Positions 1-9,021 are shown, numbered from the stretch's first letter. The stretch is 64,000 nt of DNA from Jejuia sp043557195 (GCA_043557195.1 CP121314.1:434001-498000); one strand, 5' to 3'. Program-made: numbers and translations. The notes: generated by a model from the letters alone, not told the origin.

Positions 1-1607
1 GAACCGTTTAATGAAATCCAATCACCTTCGTGATATTCGTGGTCTCCAATAGTAAGCGTTCTCTTTTTGTAATTAATCTTCAATGCTCCTGCTCCGGAGA
101 TACAGCATTTACCCATACCACGAGCAACAACTGCCGCATGCGACGTCATACCACCACGAGCGGTTAAGATACCCTTAGCAATGTTCATACCTTCTAAATC
201 CTCAGGAGAAGTTTCAATTCTCACCAAAATGCTGCTTTTATATTTATCGGCTTCATCAGCAAAAAACACAATTTTTCCCGTAGCTGCACCAGGTGAAGCT
301 GGTAAACCTTGAGCAATAATGTTTGCACGTTTTAAGGCACTAGGGTCAAAAACAGGGTGTAATAATTCATCTAACTTATTAGGTTCTACAAGCATTACCG
401 CTTCTTTCTCGTTTATCATACCTTCTTTCAATAAATCCATGGCGATTTTAACCATAGCTGCTCCGGTACGCTTACCATTTCGAGTTTGTAATATCCAAAG
501 TTTTCCATCTTGAATGGTAAACTCCATATCTTGCATGTCGCGATAATGTTTCTCTAAGGTATCCTGATAACCATTGAGTTCTTCAAAAATTGAAGGCATT
601 AATTCTTCTAAAGACGGATAGTTTTCAACTCTATCTTCTTCTTCAACTTTTGCTAATTCTGCCCAACGTTCAGAACCAAGTTTGGTGATTTGCTGTGGCG
701 TTCTTACACCTGCAACAACATCCTCACCTTGCGCATTAATTAAATATTCGCCATTAAATACATTTTCTCCTGTACCTGCATCTCTAGTAAAACAAACACC
801 TGTACCTGAGTTATCACCCATATTACCGTAAACCATGGCTTGTACATTAACTGCTGTTCCCCAATCAGCTGGATAGCCATTCATATTTCTATAGTATACC
901 GCACGATCTCCATTCCAACTATTAAAAACTGCTATAATAGCGCCCCATAGTTGATCCCAAGGATTGGTTGGGAAATCCATTCCTGTACGCTTCTTAACTG
1001 CATCTTTAAAATCGTAAACCAAATCTTGTAAATCTTGAATTGAAAACTCAGTATCTAAAGTAATACCCCGCTTTTCTTTTAGATGTTCCATGATTTCTTC
1101 AAAAGGATCAATATCTTCTTTTGAAGCTGGCTTCATACCTAAAACCACACCACCATACATTTGTATAAAACGGCGATACGAATCCCAAGCAAATTGTTCA
1201 TTATTTGTTTTTTTGGCTAAGCCTAAAACCACTTCATCATTCATACCAAGATTAAGAACAGTATCCATCATTCCTGGCATAGATACGCGTGCTCCAGAAC
1301 GCACCGAAATCAACAACGGGTTTTCCTTATCACCAAATGTAGTTCCCATTTGCGCCTCAATATTGGCTATAGATGCCTCTACTTCTGCTTTTATTAAATC
1401 TATTGCGGCTTCTTCACCAAGTTGGTTGTATTCTGTACACACTTCCGTGGTAATAGTAAATCCTGGTGGAACAGGAATTCCTATTGAGCTCATTTCTGCC
1501 AAATTTGCTCCTTTACCACCCAAAAGGTTTTTCATTGAGCTATTGCCATCAGCAGTTTTGTTTCCAAATTTGAAAACCCTTTTTTTTACGTTTTCAAGTA
1601 CTTCCAT
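1..1607 (-). CDS. ppdK: Pyruvate, phosphate dikinase, N-terminal 535 residues (3' end outside the window)
   Basis: Interconverts pyruvate, ATP and phosphate with PEP, AMP and PPi in the cytoplasm. The visible part holds the N-terminal nucleotide-binding domain (KGANLAEM near residue 35, then VRSGARVSMPGMMDT) and the swivelling phosphohistidine domain with GGMTSHAAVVARGMGK. The catalytic histidine is residue 490 (codon 138-140). About 340-370 C-terminal residues, the PEP/pyruvate barrel, are expected beyond base 1. The ATG at 1605-1607 fits the family N-terminus. A Crp/Fnr-type site and a -7 box lie upstream at 1647-1689, so induction at low oxygen is inferred. In that setting the enzyme could run towards pyruvate and gain ATP from PPi. 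Identity is firm; direction of flux is inference. Confidence 0.96.
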   Translation of the reverse strand, partial: MEVLENVKKRVFKFGNKTADGNSSMKNLLGGKGANLAEMSSIGIPVPPGFTITTEVCTEYNQLGEEAAIDLIKAEVEASIANIEAQMGTTFGDKENPLLISVRSGARVSMPGMMDTVLNLGMNDEVVLGLAKKTNNEQFAWDSYRRFIQMYGGVVLGMKPASKEDIDPFEEIMEHLKEKRGITLDTEFSIQDLQDLVYDFKDAVKKRTGMDFPTNPWDQLWGAIIAVFNSWNGDRAVYYRNMNGYPADWGTAVNVQAMVYGNMGDNSGTGVCFTRDAGTGENVFNGEYLINAQGEDVVAGVRTPQQITKLGSERWAELAKVEEEDRVENYPSLEELMPSIFEELNGYQDTLEKHYRDMQDMEFTIQDGKLWILQTRNGKRTGAAMVKIAMDLLKEGMINEKEAVMLVEPNKLDELLHPVFDPSALKRANIIAQGLPASPGAATGKIVFFADEADKYKSSILVRIETSPEDLEGMNIAKGILTARGGMTSHAAVVARGMGKCCISGAGALKINYKKRTLTIGDHEYHEGDWISLNG

Positions 1608-1646
1608 GATATTTATTGTTAAATTTCTATTATTAAATAAGTACTC

Positions 1647-1689
1647 TAAAATTACTTCTTTCAGAAAGGAATTCTCATGACAAATATCA
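1647..1689 (-). promoter_or_regulatory. Crp/Fnr-type site plus -7 box upstream of ppdK
   Basis: The palindrome TGACAAATATCA occupies 1678-1689, within CATGACAAATATCATG. The minus-strand box TAATTTTA occupies 1647-1654 and matches TAnnTTTG except for the last base. Site centre and box centre are 33 bp apart, as in four other promoters of this window. The ppdK ATG lies about 40 bp downstream of the box. Confidence 0.7.
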
Positions 1690-1805
1690 TGTTAATTAGT
1701 TTATTTTTAATGAATTATGAATAAATGGTGATATAAATAGTAATATGATAATTATATAGTGGCTTCTGTAATTTTACAGCAAAAACCACCAGCCAACTAA
1801 CTGTA

Positions 1806-1848
1806 TAAAAAAAGTCCCAAAAATGCATTATTGCACTTTTAGGACTTC
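1806..1848 (-). terminator. Rho-independent terminator of the pfl operon
   Basis: On the minus strand, AAGTCC and TGCA segments pair with TGCA and GGACTT around an ATAA loop, and a run of T follows the stem. It lies just downstream of the MFS stop codon and before the ppdK promoter, so it separates the two units. Confidence 0.8.
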
Positions 1849-1890
1849 TTCAAATAACTAAAACAATTATAAAAAAATTCAAATCAAAGT

Positions 1891-3159
1891 TTACGCAAAC
1901 TTTAGTTTTTTGTCGACTTCCTTATCTTTTTTTTGGTATGCTTTTACAACTGTACGTTTCATAAGTAGAGATACCAATAACGCGATTACAAATAATCCGG
2001 CAAATACTTTAAGCGTTGTGTCTAAAGACCCTGTAGCATTTTTTACCATATCATAAATAGTTGGTCCCACTACACCTGCTAATCCCCATGCTGCTAACAC
2101 CATGCCGTGAATAGCACCTAGTTGTTTGGTACCAAAAAGATCTCCTAAAAATGCTGGTAATGTTGCAAAACCTCCCCCATACATTGTTATTACTGTAAAT
2201 AATACAATTAAGAATAGCATTTCCATGCCTATTTGTGGCAAGAAATAGAATGCTAAAATCTGGAATCCAAAGAACACAATGTATGTATTTGCTCGCCCAA
2301 GATAATCTGATAAGGTAGACCACATGATTCTACCCAATCCATTAAATACGCCTATTAAACCAACTATAGCTGCTGCCTCCATTGGTGTGTAGTTTAGCTT
2401 TTCTTGCATCATTGGGCTTGCTGCAGAAATAATAGCAATACCACAGGCGATGTTGATAAACATCATAATCCAGATATAGTAGAAACGTGGTGTTTTTAAG
2501 GCTTCATTAGCCGTAATATTTGCCATGTCTTTTTTGATAGTTTTACCTTCACCTGGTTTAAAACCATCTGGTAAATAGCCTTCTGGTGGTCTTTCAATAT
2601 ACCTTGCAGAAGATAAAATCAATACCATGTAAATCAATCCTAAAATGTAAAATGCATTTGAAACACCTACAGCATCAAAAAGTGATTGCATTACAGGACC
2701 AAAAATTAACGCTGCAAAACCAAAGCCCATAATCGCCATTCCTGTAGCTAACCCTCTTCTATCTGGAAACCATTTTACTAATGTACTAACTGGAGTTATG
2801 TAACCTAATCCTAAACCAATACCACCAATAACACCGTAGCATAAGTAGAATAACCATAAGGCTTCTAGTTGTACTGCTAATCCAGAACCTAAAATACCAA
2901 TACCGTAAAATATACCTGCTGTTGTACCACTAACTTTTGGACCAACGCGTTCTACCCATCTACCTAAAAAAGCCGCTGAAAGTCCTAACAATAAAATAGC
3001 AATTTTAAATGCCCATTTTATTACACTGCCATCAACATCAAATATGTCTTTTACAGGGTTTGTCATTACTGAATACGCATATACCGATCCTATTGAAATA
3101 TGTATTCCTACCGCTGAAGCAGCTATTAACCAACGGTTTTTTAGTTTTTGTGTTTTCAT
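1891..3159 (-). CDS. OFA-type MFS transporter, probable formate or monocarboxylate carrier
   Basis: A 422-residue inner-membrane protein with about 12 predicted transmembrane helices. It belongs to the oxalate/formate antiporter (OFA) branch of the major facilitator superfamily, judged by the N-terminal NRWLIAASAVGIHISIGSVY stretch, the FPDRRGLATGMAIMGFG segment after helix 4, and overall length. It is the third gene of a pflB-pflA-transporter unit, starting 37 bp after pflA. The likely substrate is formate or another fermentation acid, a role filled by the unrelated channel FocA in enterobacteria. The substrate is inferred from context only; oxalate or lactate are alternatives. The C-terminus is lysine-rich and cytoplasmic. 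Confidence 0.85.
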   Translation of the reverse strand: MKTQKLKNRWLIAASAVGIHISIGSVYAYSVMTNPVKDIFDVDGSVIKWAFKIAILLLGLSAAFLGRWVERVGPKVSGTTAGIFYGIGILGSGLAVQLEALWLFYLCYGVIGGIGLGLGYITPVSTLVKWFPDRRGLATGMAIMGFGFAALIFGPVMQSLFDAVGVSNAFYILGLIYMVLILSSARYIERPPEGYLPDGFKPGEGKTIKKDMANITANEALKTPRFYYIWIMMFINIACGIAIISAASPMMQEKLNYTPMEAAAIVGLIGVFNGLGRIMWSTLSDYLGRANTYIVFFGFQILAFYFLPQIGMEMLFLIVLFTVITMYGGGFATLPAFLGDLFGTKQLGAIHGMVLAAWGLAGVVGPTIYDMVKNATGSLDTTLKVFAGLFVIALLVSLLMKRTVVKAYQKKDKEVDKKLKFA

Positions 3160-3196
3160 AATACTAATTGTTAGAGTTTTGCTTTCTGCTTACTCA

Positions 3197-3970
3197 TTAA
3201 TTTATTCTAACTTCTTTGAAATACTGTTGCAATATCTCTACTGCAGCATCAATTTCTTTTGGGGTATTTTCTCTTGCATCCTTTAAGGGATAATCCCAAC
3301 CCAAAGCATCCCATTTATGAACGCCTAACTTATGATAGGGCTGAATTTCAATTTTCTCAATGGTTTTGTAATCTTTAAAATACTCCCCCATTTGATGTAA
3401 TAACTCTGGTTTATTTGTTATTTCTGGAATCAACACATACCGTAACCACATTTTTTTTCCTGAAGCTTCTCTGTGTTTTGCAAAATTGAAAGTGGTCTCC
3501 TTGTTTTTCTGACCTGTGATGTATTCATAACCTTCCTCAGTCATATGCTTAATATCCAGCATTACTAAATCTGCATATTTATCTAATAATTCTTCTGTGA
3601 AATGATTAAGAAGTCTACCGTTGGTATCAATATTAGTATGAATACCTTCTTCTTTTAATCTTTTGAAAAATGGCACCAATTCCTTAGATTGTAACAAAGG
3701 TTCGCCCCCTGAAACGGTGACACCACCTCTTTTTCCGAAATAAGGTTTCTCCTTTATGGCCATTTGCACCAATTCCTCAATTTGGTATTCCTTACCGCCA
3801 TGAGTATCTATAGTATCTGGGTTATGGCAATACAAACATTTTAGTTTGCAACCTTGTAAAAACACTACCATTCTTACTCCCGGTCCGTCATGAGTGCCAA
3901 ATGATTCAATAGAATGCACTCTCAATATATTATCTTTATGTTCGATGGCTTGATGTTTTAAAATTAGCAT
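3197..3970 (-). CDS. pflA: Pyruvate formate-lyase activating enzyme (radical SAM)
   Basis: A 257-residue radical SAM enzyme that installs the glycyl radical on PflB using S-adenosylmethionine and a [4Fe-4S] cluster. The cluster motif CxxxCxxC is C41, C45 and C48 in GCKLKCLYCHNPDT, preceded by the typical FGTHDGPG. GGEPLL follows near residue 90. It lies 62 bp downstream of pflB on the same strand. The start at 3970 gives an extension of about 13 residues before the usual N-terminus; the next methionine is after the conserved GPG, so this start is the best available. A 14-bp hairpin fills the region just before the start codon and may lower translation relative to pflB. Confidence 0.95.
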   Translation of the reverse strand: MLILKHQAIEHKDNILRVHSIESFGTHDGPGVRMVVFLQGCKLKCLYCHNPDTIDTHGGKEYQIEELVQMAIKEKPYFGKRGGVTVSGGEPLLQSKELVPFFKRLKEEGIHTNIDTNGRLLNHFTEELLDKYADLVMLDIKHMTEEGYEYITGQKNKETTFNFAKHREASGKKMWLRYVLIPEITNKPELLHQMGEYFKDYKTIEKIEIQPYHKLGVHKWDALGWDYPLKDARENTPKEIDAAVEILQQYFKEVRIN

Positions 3971-4004
3971 CTGAAAAAGAAGTTGTTACACTTCATTTCT
4001 CAGA
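3970..4004 (-). promoter_or_regulatory. Hairpin abutting the pflA start codon
   Basis: In the pflBA transcript, TCTGAGAAA-T-GAAGT can pair with ACTTC-TTTTTCAGA around a GTAACA loop. This gives 14 pairs (one G-U) with a single bulged T. The last paired base is the A of the pflA ATG. It is the only strong structure in the pflB-pflA gap. It could occlude pflA initiation or mark a processing site that keeps PflA far below PflB. The pairing is read from sequence; the function is inferred. Confidence 0.5.
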
Positions 4005-4032
4005 TGCCTACAAAATATAAATAGAGTTTAGT

Positions 4033-6258
4033 TTAGATTGACTCGTGGAATGATCTAGTAATCACTTCCATTTGTTGTTCTTTAGTTAATCTTACGAAGT
4101 TTACTGCATATCCAGAAACCCTAATGGTTAACTGTGGATATTCTTCTGGATGCTCCATCGCGTCAAGTAAGGTTTCTTTATCTAAAACATTCACATTAAC
4201 GTGTTGTGCATTTTTAGAAAAATAACCATCTAAAATACACGCAAGATTTTCAATTCTTTCTTCAGCATCTGTTCCTAATGATTTTGGAACAATTGAGAAT
4301 GTATTTGAAATACCATCTTGAGAATCCTTATAATCTATTTTTGCAACAGAGTTTAATGAAGCAATAGCGCCATGAGAATCTCTACCATGCATTGGGTTTG
4401 CACCAGGTGCAAATGGAATGCCTTTTGCTCTACCATCAGGTGTAGCTCCAGTTTTCTTACCGTAAACCACATTTGATGTAATAGTTAATACAGACATCGT
4501 TGGTTCTGCATTTTTATAAACAGGTAGCTTTTTCAATTCATCATTAAAATCGGCAACAGCTTTTGCAGCTAAAACATCAACTCTGTCATCATCGTTACCA
4601 TAGCATGGGAACTCTCCTTCAATTTCGAAATCAACAGTTAAACCTTCTTCATTTCTAATTGGTTTTACTTTGGCATATTTGATAGCCGAAAGTGAATCAG
4701 CAACAATTGATAATCCTGCAATACCATAAGCGATATTAATTTCTGGATTGGTATCAATTAAAGCCATTTGTGCTTTTTCGTAATAGTATTTATCGTGCAT
4801 GTAGTGAATAATGTTCATGGAATCATTATAAACTCTTGCAACTTCTTTCATGGCAATTTTAAAATTAGCCATTACCTTATCAAAATCTAGATACTCACAG
4901 TCACATGGTTCAATACCTTCCACCATTTGCGTACCAGTAATCTCGCAGCGTCCTCCGTTGATAGCTAGCAATAAAGTTTTTGCTAAGTTGGTACGTGCGC
5001 CAAAGAATTGAATTGACTTTCCCAAAGCTTGGTAAGACACACAACATGCAATACCGTAGTCATCAGAACCGCGATTAGTTCTCATCATTTCATCGTTTTC
5101 AAACTGAATTGAAGAACTATCTATCGCAACTTTAGCACAAAAATCCTTGAAATTTTGAGGTAAATCTTTAGACCAAAGAATTGTCATGTTTGGCTCTGGT
5201 GAAGGGCCTAAGTTGTATAATGTATTTAAGAAACGGAAAGACGTTTTTGTTACTTTAGTTCTTCCATCATCAAACATACCACCAATAGCTTCGGTTACCC
5301 AAGTAGGATCTCCAGCAAAAATCTCGTCATAAGCACTCATTCTTAAATGACGTACCATACGCAATTTCATCACGAATTGGTCTATAAATTCTTGAGCTTC
5401 TTCTTCAGTAATTAAACCTTCTTGTAAATCGTTTTCAATGTATATATCAAGGAATGTAGAAACATTACCAAGAGACATTGCAGCACCATCTTGCTCCTTA
5501 ACAGCAGCTAAATATGCCATATACGTCCATTGTACAGCTTCTCTAGCGGTTTCTGCAGGACGGCTTAAATCTAAATCGTATTTAGCACCTAAAACAATCA
5601 TTTCTTTAAGCGCCTTAATTTGATCTGAAACTTCCTCGCGAAGACGAATCACAGCATCCGTCATAGGTCCAGTGATATTTGCCAAATCTTTTTTCTTAGC
5701 TTCAATTAAAGCATCAATACCATACAATGCCACACGACGGTAATCTCCTATAACTCTTCCTCTAGCATAGTTATCAGGTAAACCAGTTAAAAATCCTAAC
5801 GAACGGAATTTTTTAATCTCAGCATTATAAGCTGAAAATACACCATCGTTATGGGTCTTCACATATTTAGAAAATAATTCTGTTAAGTTATCATTTGGCT
5901 TAACACCTTGTTCTGCCAATGCTTTTTGTACTACTTTAAAACCTCCAAAAGGCTTCATCGTACGTTTTAACAATTCATCTGTTTGTAATCCAACAATTAC
6001 CTCGTTCTCCTTATCTATATATCCCGCATTAAATGCACTAACCGTTGAAATAGTTTCAGTATCTAAAGCACGAACACCATTATTTTGGCGCTCTTCTTTT
6101 GTGGCGTCTTTACAGATGTCCCATAAACGCTGAGTTCTAGCACTTGGGCCAACTAAAAATTCATCTGTACCATGATAAGGTGTTACGTTGTTAAGCACAA
6201 AGTCTCTAACGTTAATCTCATCAATCCAAATTCCGGGTTTAAATTCTTTTACTTCCAT
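4033..6258 (-). CDS. pflB: Formate C-acetyltransferase (pyruvate formate-lyase)
   Basis: A 741-residue glycyl-radical enzyme that cleaves pyruvate plus CoA to acetyl-CoA and formate under anoxia. The two active-site cysteines are C405-C406 in GIACCVS. The radical glycine is G716 in RVSGYAV near the C-terminus. Length is close to that of Escherichia coli PflB (760). The ATG is at 6256-6258. It heads the unit pflB-pflA-OFA transporter. A TACCTTTG -7 box (6311-6318) and a perfect TGACAATTGTCA palindrome (6342-6353) lie upstream, which argues for activation by the Crp/Fnr protein encoded at 26266-26943. Confidence 0.97.
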   Translation of the reverse strand: MEVKEFKPGIWIDEINVRDFVLNNVTPYHGTDEFLVGPSARTQRLWDICKDATKEERQNNGVRALDTETISTVSAFNAGYIDKENEVIVGLQTDELLKRTMKPFGGFKVVQKALAEQGVKPNDNLTELFSKYVKTHNDGVFSAYNAEIKKFRSLGFLTGLPDNYARGRVIGDYRRVALYGIDALIEAKKKDLANITGPMTDAVIRLREEVSDQIKALKEMIVLGAKYDLDLSRPAETAREAVQWTYMAYLAAVKEQDGAAMSLGNVSTFLDIYIENDLQEGLITEEEAQEFIDQFVMKLRMVRHLRMSAYDEIFAGDPTWVTEAIGGMFDDGRTKVTKTSFRFLNTLYNLGPSPEPNMTILWSKDLPQNFKDFCAKVAIDSSSIQFENDEMMRTNRGSDDYGIACCVSYQALGKSIQFFGARTNLAKTLLLAINGGRCEITGTQMVEGIEPCDCEYLDFDKVMANFKIAMKEVARVYNDSMNIIHYMHDKYYYEKAQMALIDTNPEINIAYGIAGLSIVADSLSAIKYAKVKPIRNEEGLTVDFEIEGEFPCYGNDDDRVDVLAAKAVADFNDELKKLPVYKNAEPTMSVLTITSNVVYGKKTGATPDGRAKGIPFAPGANPMHGRDSHGAIASLNSVAKIDYKDSQDGISNTFSIVPKSLGTDAEERIENLACILDGYFSKNAQHVNVNVLDKETLLDAMEHPEEYPQLTIRVSGYAVNFVRLTKEQQMEVITRSFHESI

Positions 6259-6613
6259 CTCTATATGTATTTTATATTTTGTAAAATCTATGTCAGTCTA
6301 TTTGACTATTCAAAGGTAAAATCCAAATACTTGATAAATTATGACAATTGTCAGTAAACCATTAATAATGAGATATTTTTCAAGTTTTTATTCAGAAGAA
6401 AAAATTAATACATTTTAATATTAAGAATTGACATTCCTTTAGTATTTCTCTAAAAAAAGCGTTAAATTTTTAACTATATAAAAATTAAAGACTGTTATTT
6501 TTCGTAAATTCCTCTAAAATTGATAGCACAATATTTCCCTAGTTTTCTAAAGCACTAATTTCACTATTTGGAAATCTTATTTATTTTCATATTTTGCATC
6601 AATAGATTCTATA
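6259..6613. other. Divergent intergenic region between pflB and the acyl-CoA synthetase
   Basis: This 355-bp AT-rich stretch has no credible gene. Its left part holds the pflB promoter module at 6311-6353. Towards the right end, TATTTTG at about 6590-6596 is a near match to the -7 consensus and could start the acyl-CoA synthetase transcript. No terminator or repeat was seen. Confidence 0.6.
6311..6353 (-). promoter_or_regulatory. Crp/Fnr-type site plus -7 box upstream of pflB
   Basis: A perfect palindrome TGACAATTGTCA occupies 6342-6353. A perfect TAnnTTTG match (TACCTTTG, minus strand) occupies 6311-6318. Their centres are 33 bp apart, which puts the site near -40 relative to the predicted transcription start. 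Confidence 0.8.
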
Positions 6614-8395
6614 ATGAATATGACTGACATAAGACGCCTATTTGATTTCCCATATTACCAACTTGAACACAAACCAAATGATGCTGCATTGGTTACTAAA
6701 TACAATGGCAAGTGGGTAAAAACTTCAACCCAAGAATATCTTGATAAAGCCAATGCATTAAGTAGGGCATTATTAAAACTTGGGGTTAAAAAAAACGATA
6801 AAATTGCTGTTATATCAACCAATAATAGAACAGAATGGAATATTGTTGATATAGGCGTGCTACAAATTGGAGCGCAAAACATACCTATTTATCCAACTAT
6901 ATGTGCTGAAGATTATGAATATGTTATAAATCATAGTGAATCTGTGTATTGTTTTGTTTCAGATGAAGAAGTACTTGCCAAGGTAAACAAGGTAAAAAAG
7001 AACACAAACATAAAGGAAGTGTATTCTTTTGATCATATTGACGGTTGTAAACATTATTCAGAATTGCTTGAACTAGGTGCAGATACTTCAAATCAAGATG
7101 AAGTTGAAAAAAGAATGGAAGAGGTACAACCTGGAGATTTAGCCACGATAATTTATACTTCAGGAACCACTGGAAAACCTAAAGGCGTAATGCTCTCACA
7201 TTGGAATATCACGAGTAATGTTTTAGACAGTTCTCCCAGAGTTCCTTTAAAAAAAGGAGAAACTAGGGTTTTAAGTTTTTTACCTATTTGCCACATTTTT
7301 GAACGTGTCCTTATATATGTATACCAACATGCTGGTACTTCTATTTATTATGCTGAAGGATTAGATAAAATTGGTGATAATGCCAAGGAAATTAAACCAG
7401 ACATGATGAGTGTTGTACCCAGACTTTTAGAAAAGGTATATGACAAAATTATGGACAAAGCCGAGGATTTATCTGGAATTAAAAAAGCACTATTCTTTTG
7501 GGCCGTTAGCTTAGGTGAACAATGGAAACCTTATGGCGAAAATGGCGCTTGGTATGAGTTCAAACTTAAAATAGCCAACAAACTTATATTTAGTAAGTGG
7601 AGGGCAGCCTTAGGCAGTAATTTAGGAACTATGGTTTCGGGTAGTGCTGCACTACAACCAAGATTAGCCAGAATTTTTGGCGCTGCAAAAATGCAAGTAA
7701 TGGAAGGCTATGGACTAACTGAAACTTCACCTGTTGTTTCTGTTGGAAAATATGCTGATAGAATGTATAAAGTGGGCACTGTGGGCATTCCTATTGAAAA
7801 TGTTGAAGTTAAAATTGCTGAAGATGGAGAAATACTTATAAAAGGTCCTAACGTTATGATGGGCTACTATAAAGACCCTGAAAAAACTGCAAGTGTTATG
7901 ACAGGTGATTACTTTCATACAGGTGATAAAGGTGAAATTGATGCTGATGGCTTTTTGAAAATTACGGGACGCAAAAAAGAAATGTTTAAAACGTCTGGTG
8001 GAAAATATATTATTCCAACACTACTTGAAAACCAATTAAAACAGTCTCGCTTTATAGAACAAGTAATGGTGATTGGTGAAGGTGAGAAAATGCCAGCTGC
8101 TTTAATTCAACCTAACTTCGATTTTTTACATGAATGGATTGAGCGTAAGAATCATGATATCGAAAATTCAATGGATGCTATGGCTAGTTCTGAAATAGTT
8201 CAAAAACGCATTCAAAAAGAAGTAGATAAATGCAATAAAAAGTTTGGTAAGTGGGAGCAGATAAAAAAATTCGAAATTACTCCACAGATTTGGTCTATTG
8301 ATGACGGACATCTTACGCCTACAATGAAAATGAAAAGAGATGTTATCAAAAAAATGTATACAGATTTAATAGAGAAAATTTACCGTCCCTCATAA
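6614..8395 (+). CDS. Long-chain acyl-CoA synthetase (AMP-forming)
   Basis: A 593-residue AMP-binding enzyme that activates fatty acids to acyl-CoA through an acyl-adenylate. The P-loop-like motif IYTSGTTGKPKGVMLSH is near residue 180, the GYGLTETSP motif is in the middle, and GDYFHTGDKGEIDADGFLKI with GRKKEMFKTSGGKYI lies near the C-terminus. Length fits the FadD15-like bacterial long-chain ligases. It has no signal peptide and probably works on the inner face of the membrane. It sits 5' of a MarR-controlled beta-oxidation operon and would supply its substrate, but has its own upstream region and no MarR-type repeat there. The chain-length range is not readable from sequence. Confidence 0.93.
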   Translation: MNMTDIRRLFDFPYYQLEHKPNDAALVTKYNGKWVKTSTQEYLDKANALSRALLKLGVKKNDKIAVISTNNRTEWNIVDIGVLQIGAQNIPIYPTICAEDYEYVINHSESVYCFVSDEEVLAKVNKVKKNTNIKEVYSFDHIDGCKHYSELLELGADTSNQDEVEKRMEEVQPGDLATIIYTSGTTGKPKGVMLSHWNITSNVLDSSPRVPLKKGETRVLSFLPICHIFERVLIYVYQHAGTSIYYAEGLDKIGDNAKEIKPDMMSVVPRLLEKVYDKIMDKAEDLSGIKKALFFWAVSLGEQWKPYGENGAWYEFKLKIANKLIFSKWRAALGSNLGTMVSGSAALQPRLARIFGAAKMQVMEGYGLTETSPVVSVGKYADRMYKVGTVGIPIENVEVKIAEDGEILIKGPNVMMGYYKDPEKTASVMTGDYFHTGDKGEIDADGFLKITGRKKEMFKTSGGKYIIPTLLENQLKQSRFIEQVMVIGEGEKMPAALIQPNFDFLHEWIERKNHDIENSMDAMASSEIVQKRIQKEVDKCNKKFGKWEQIKKFEITPQIWSIDDGHLTPTMKMKRDVIKKMYTDLIEKIYRPS

Positions 8396-8507
8396 CGTAT
8401 TAAAGTATTGTCCTTTACATAAACCAACATCATAACCTGATGGAAATAAGATAGTTATTCTTTTTTTAGTATATTTAATTTAACATAACCAATTAAAAAC
8501 TAAAAAA

Positions 8508-8900
8508 ATGAAGACAAAAAATTTCTTAATTGCTGGAATTATTGGAGGTATTGTAGACTTCCTTTTAGGGTGGCTATTTTATGGAATTATTTTCGCAGAC
8601 ACCTTTCCTCAACCAGAAGAAAGTTCCACCACAATGCTATTTATATTTCTGGGTTGCTTGACCTTTGGGCTATTTGTGGCGTACATTTACACAAGGTGGT
8701 CCCAAATTTCCACATTAGCAACAGGAGCAAAAGCAGGAGCTATTATTGGTGTATTTATTGGGTTATTTTATAATTTCTTCAATTTAGCCATGCAACCTGG
8801 AGCAACAATGGAACTTGCAGCTTTAGATGTTGGTATTTCGGTTGTAATGACCGCTATAATCGGTGCTGTAATTGGCGCAGTAAATGGAAAACTGGGTTAA
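8508..8900 (+). CDS. Small four-helix membrane protein of unknown function
   Basis: A 130-residue protein with four predicted hydrophobic helices (about residues 5-30, 42-62, 73-95 and 103-126). It is rich in glycine and alanine (GIIGGIVDFLLGW at the start; AIIGAVIGAVNGKLG at the end), which suggests close helix packing. I do not recognise a functional family. It is preceded by a 112-bp gap and followed by a strong terminator, so it is probably a single-gene unit between the acyl-CoA synthetase and the beta-oxidation operon. Confidence 0.75.
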   Translation: MKTKNFLIAGIIGGIVDFLLGWLFYGIIFADTFPQPEESSTTMLFIFLGCLTFGLFVAYIYTRWSQISTLATGAKAGAIIGVFIGLFYNFFNLAMQPGATMELAALDVGISVVMTAIIGAVIGAVNGKLG

Positions 8901-8922
8901 TTAAGACTACATATATTCTATA

Positions 8923-8955
8923 AAAATCACTCTAATTGTAGGGTGATTTTTTTTG
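8923..8955 (+). terminator. Rho-independent terminator after the small membrane protein
   Basis: AATCACTCTA pairs with TAGGGTGATT (one T-G pair) around an ATTG loop, followed by a run of T. It separates the upstream gene from the marR promoter. Confidence 0.85.
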
Positions 8956-8979
8956 TGCCTTAACTTATATCCTTTTTTC

Positions 8980-9021
8980 AAAATTTTATTATGCACGCAT
9001 AATAAAATTTTATTATATTTG
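8980..9021 (+). promoter_or_regulatory. marR promoter with a perfect 32-bp inverted-repeat operator
   Basis: Arms AAAATTTTATTATGC (8980-8994) and GCATAATAAAATTTT (8997-9011) are perfect 15-bp inverted repeats around AC. The -7 box TATATTTG (9014-9021) begins three bases after the repeat. The operator therefore covers the -33 region, the position expected for autorepression by the MarR protein encoded 20 bp downstream. Release would express marR and the fad genes together. Confidence 0.8.

Noticed and set aside
1090..1680. A 196-residue plus-strand open frame
   Set aside because: It is antisense to ppdK, which has all its catalytic motifs on the minus strand; the frame is a shadow of its codon bias.
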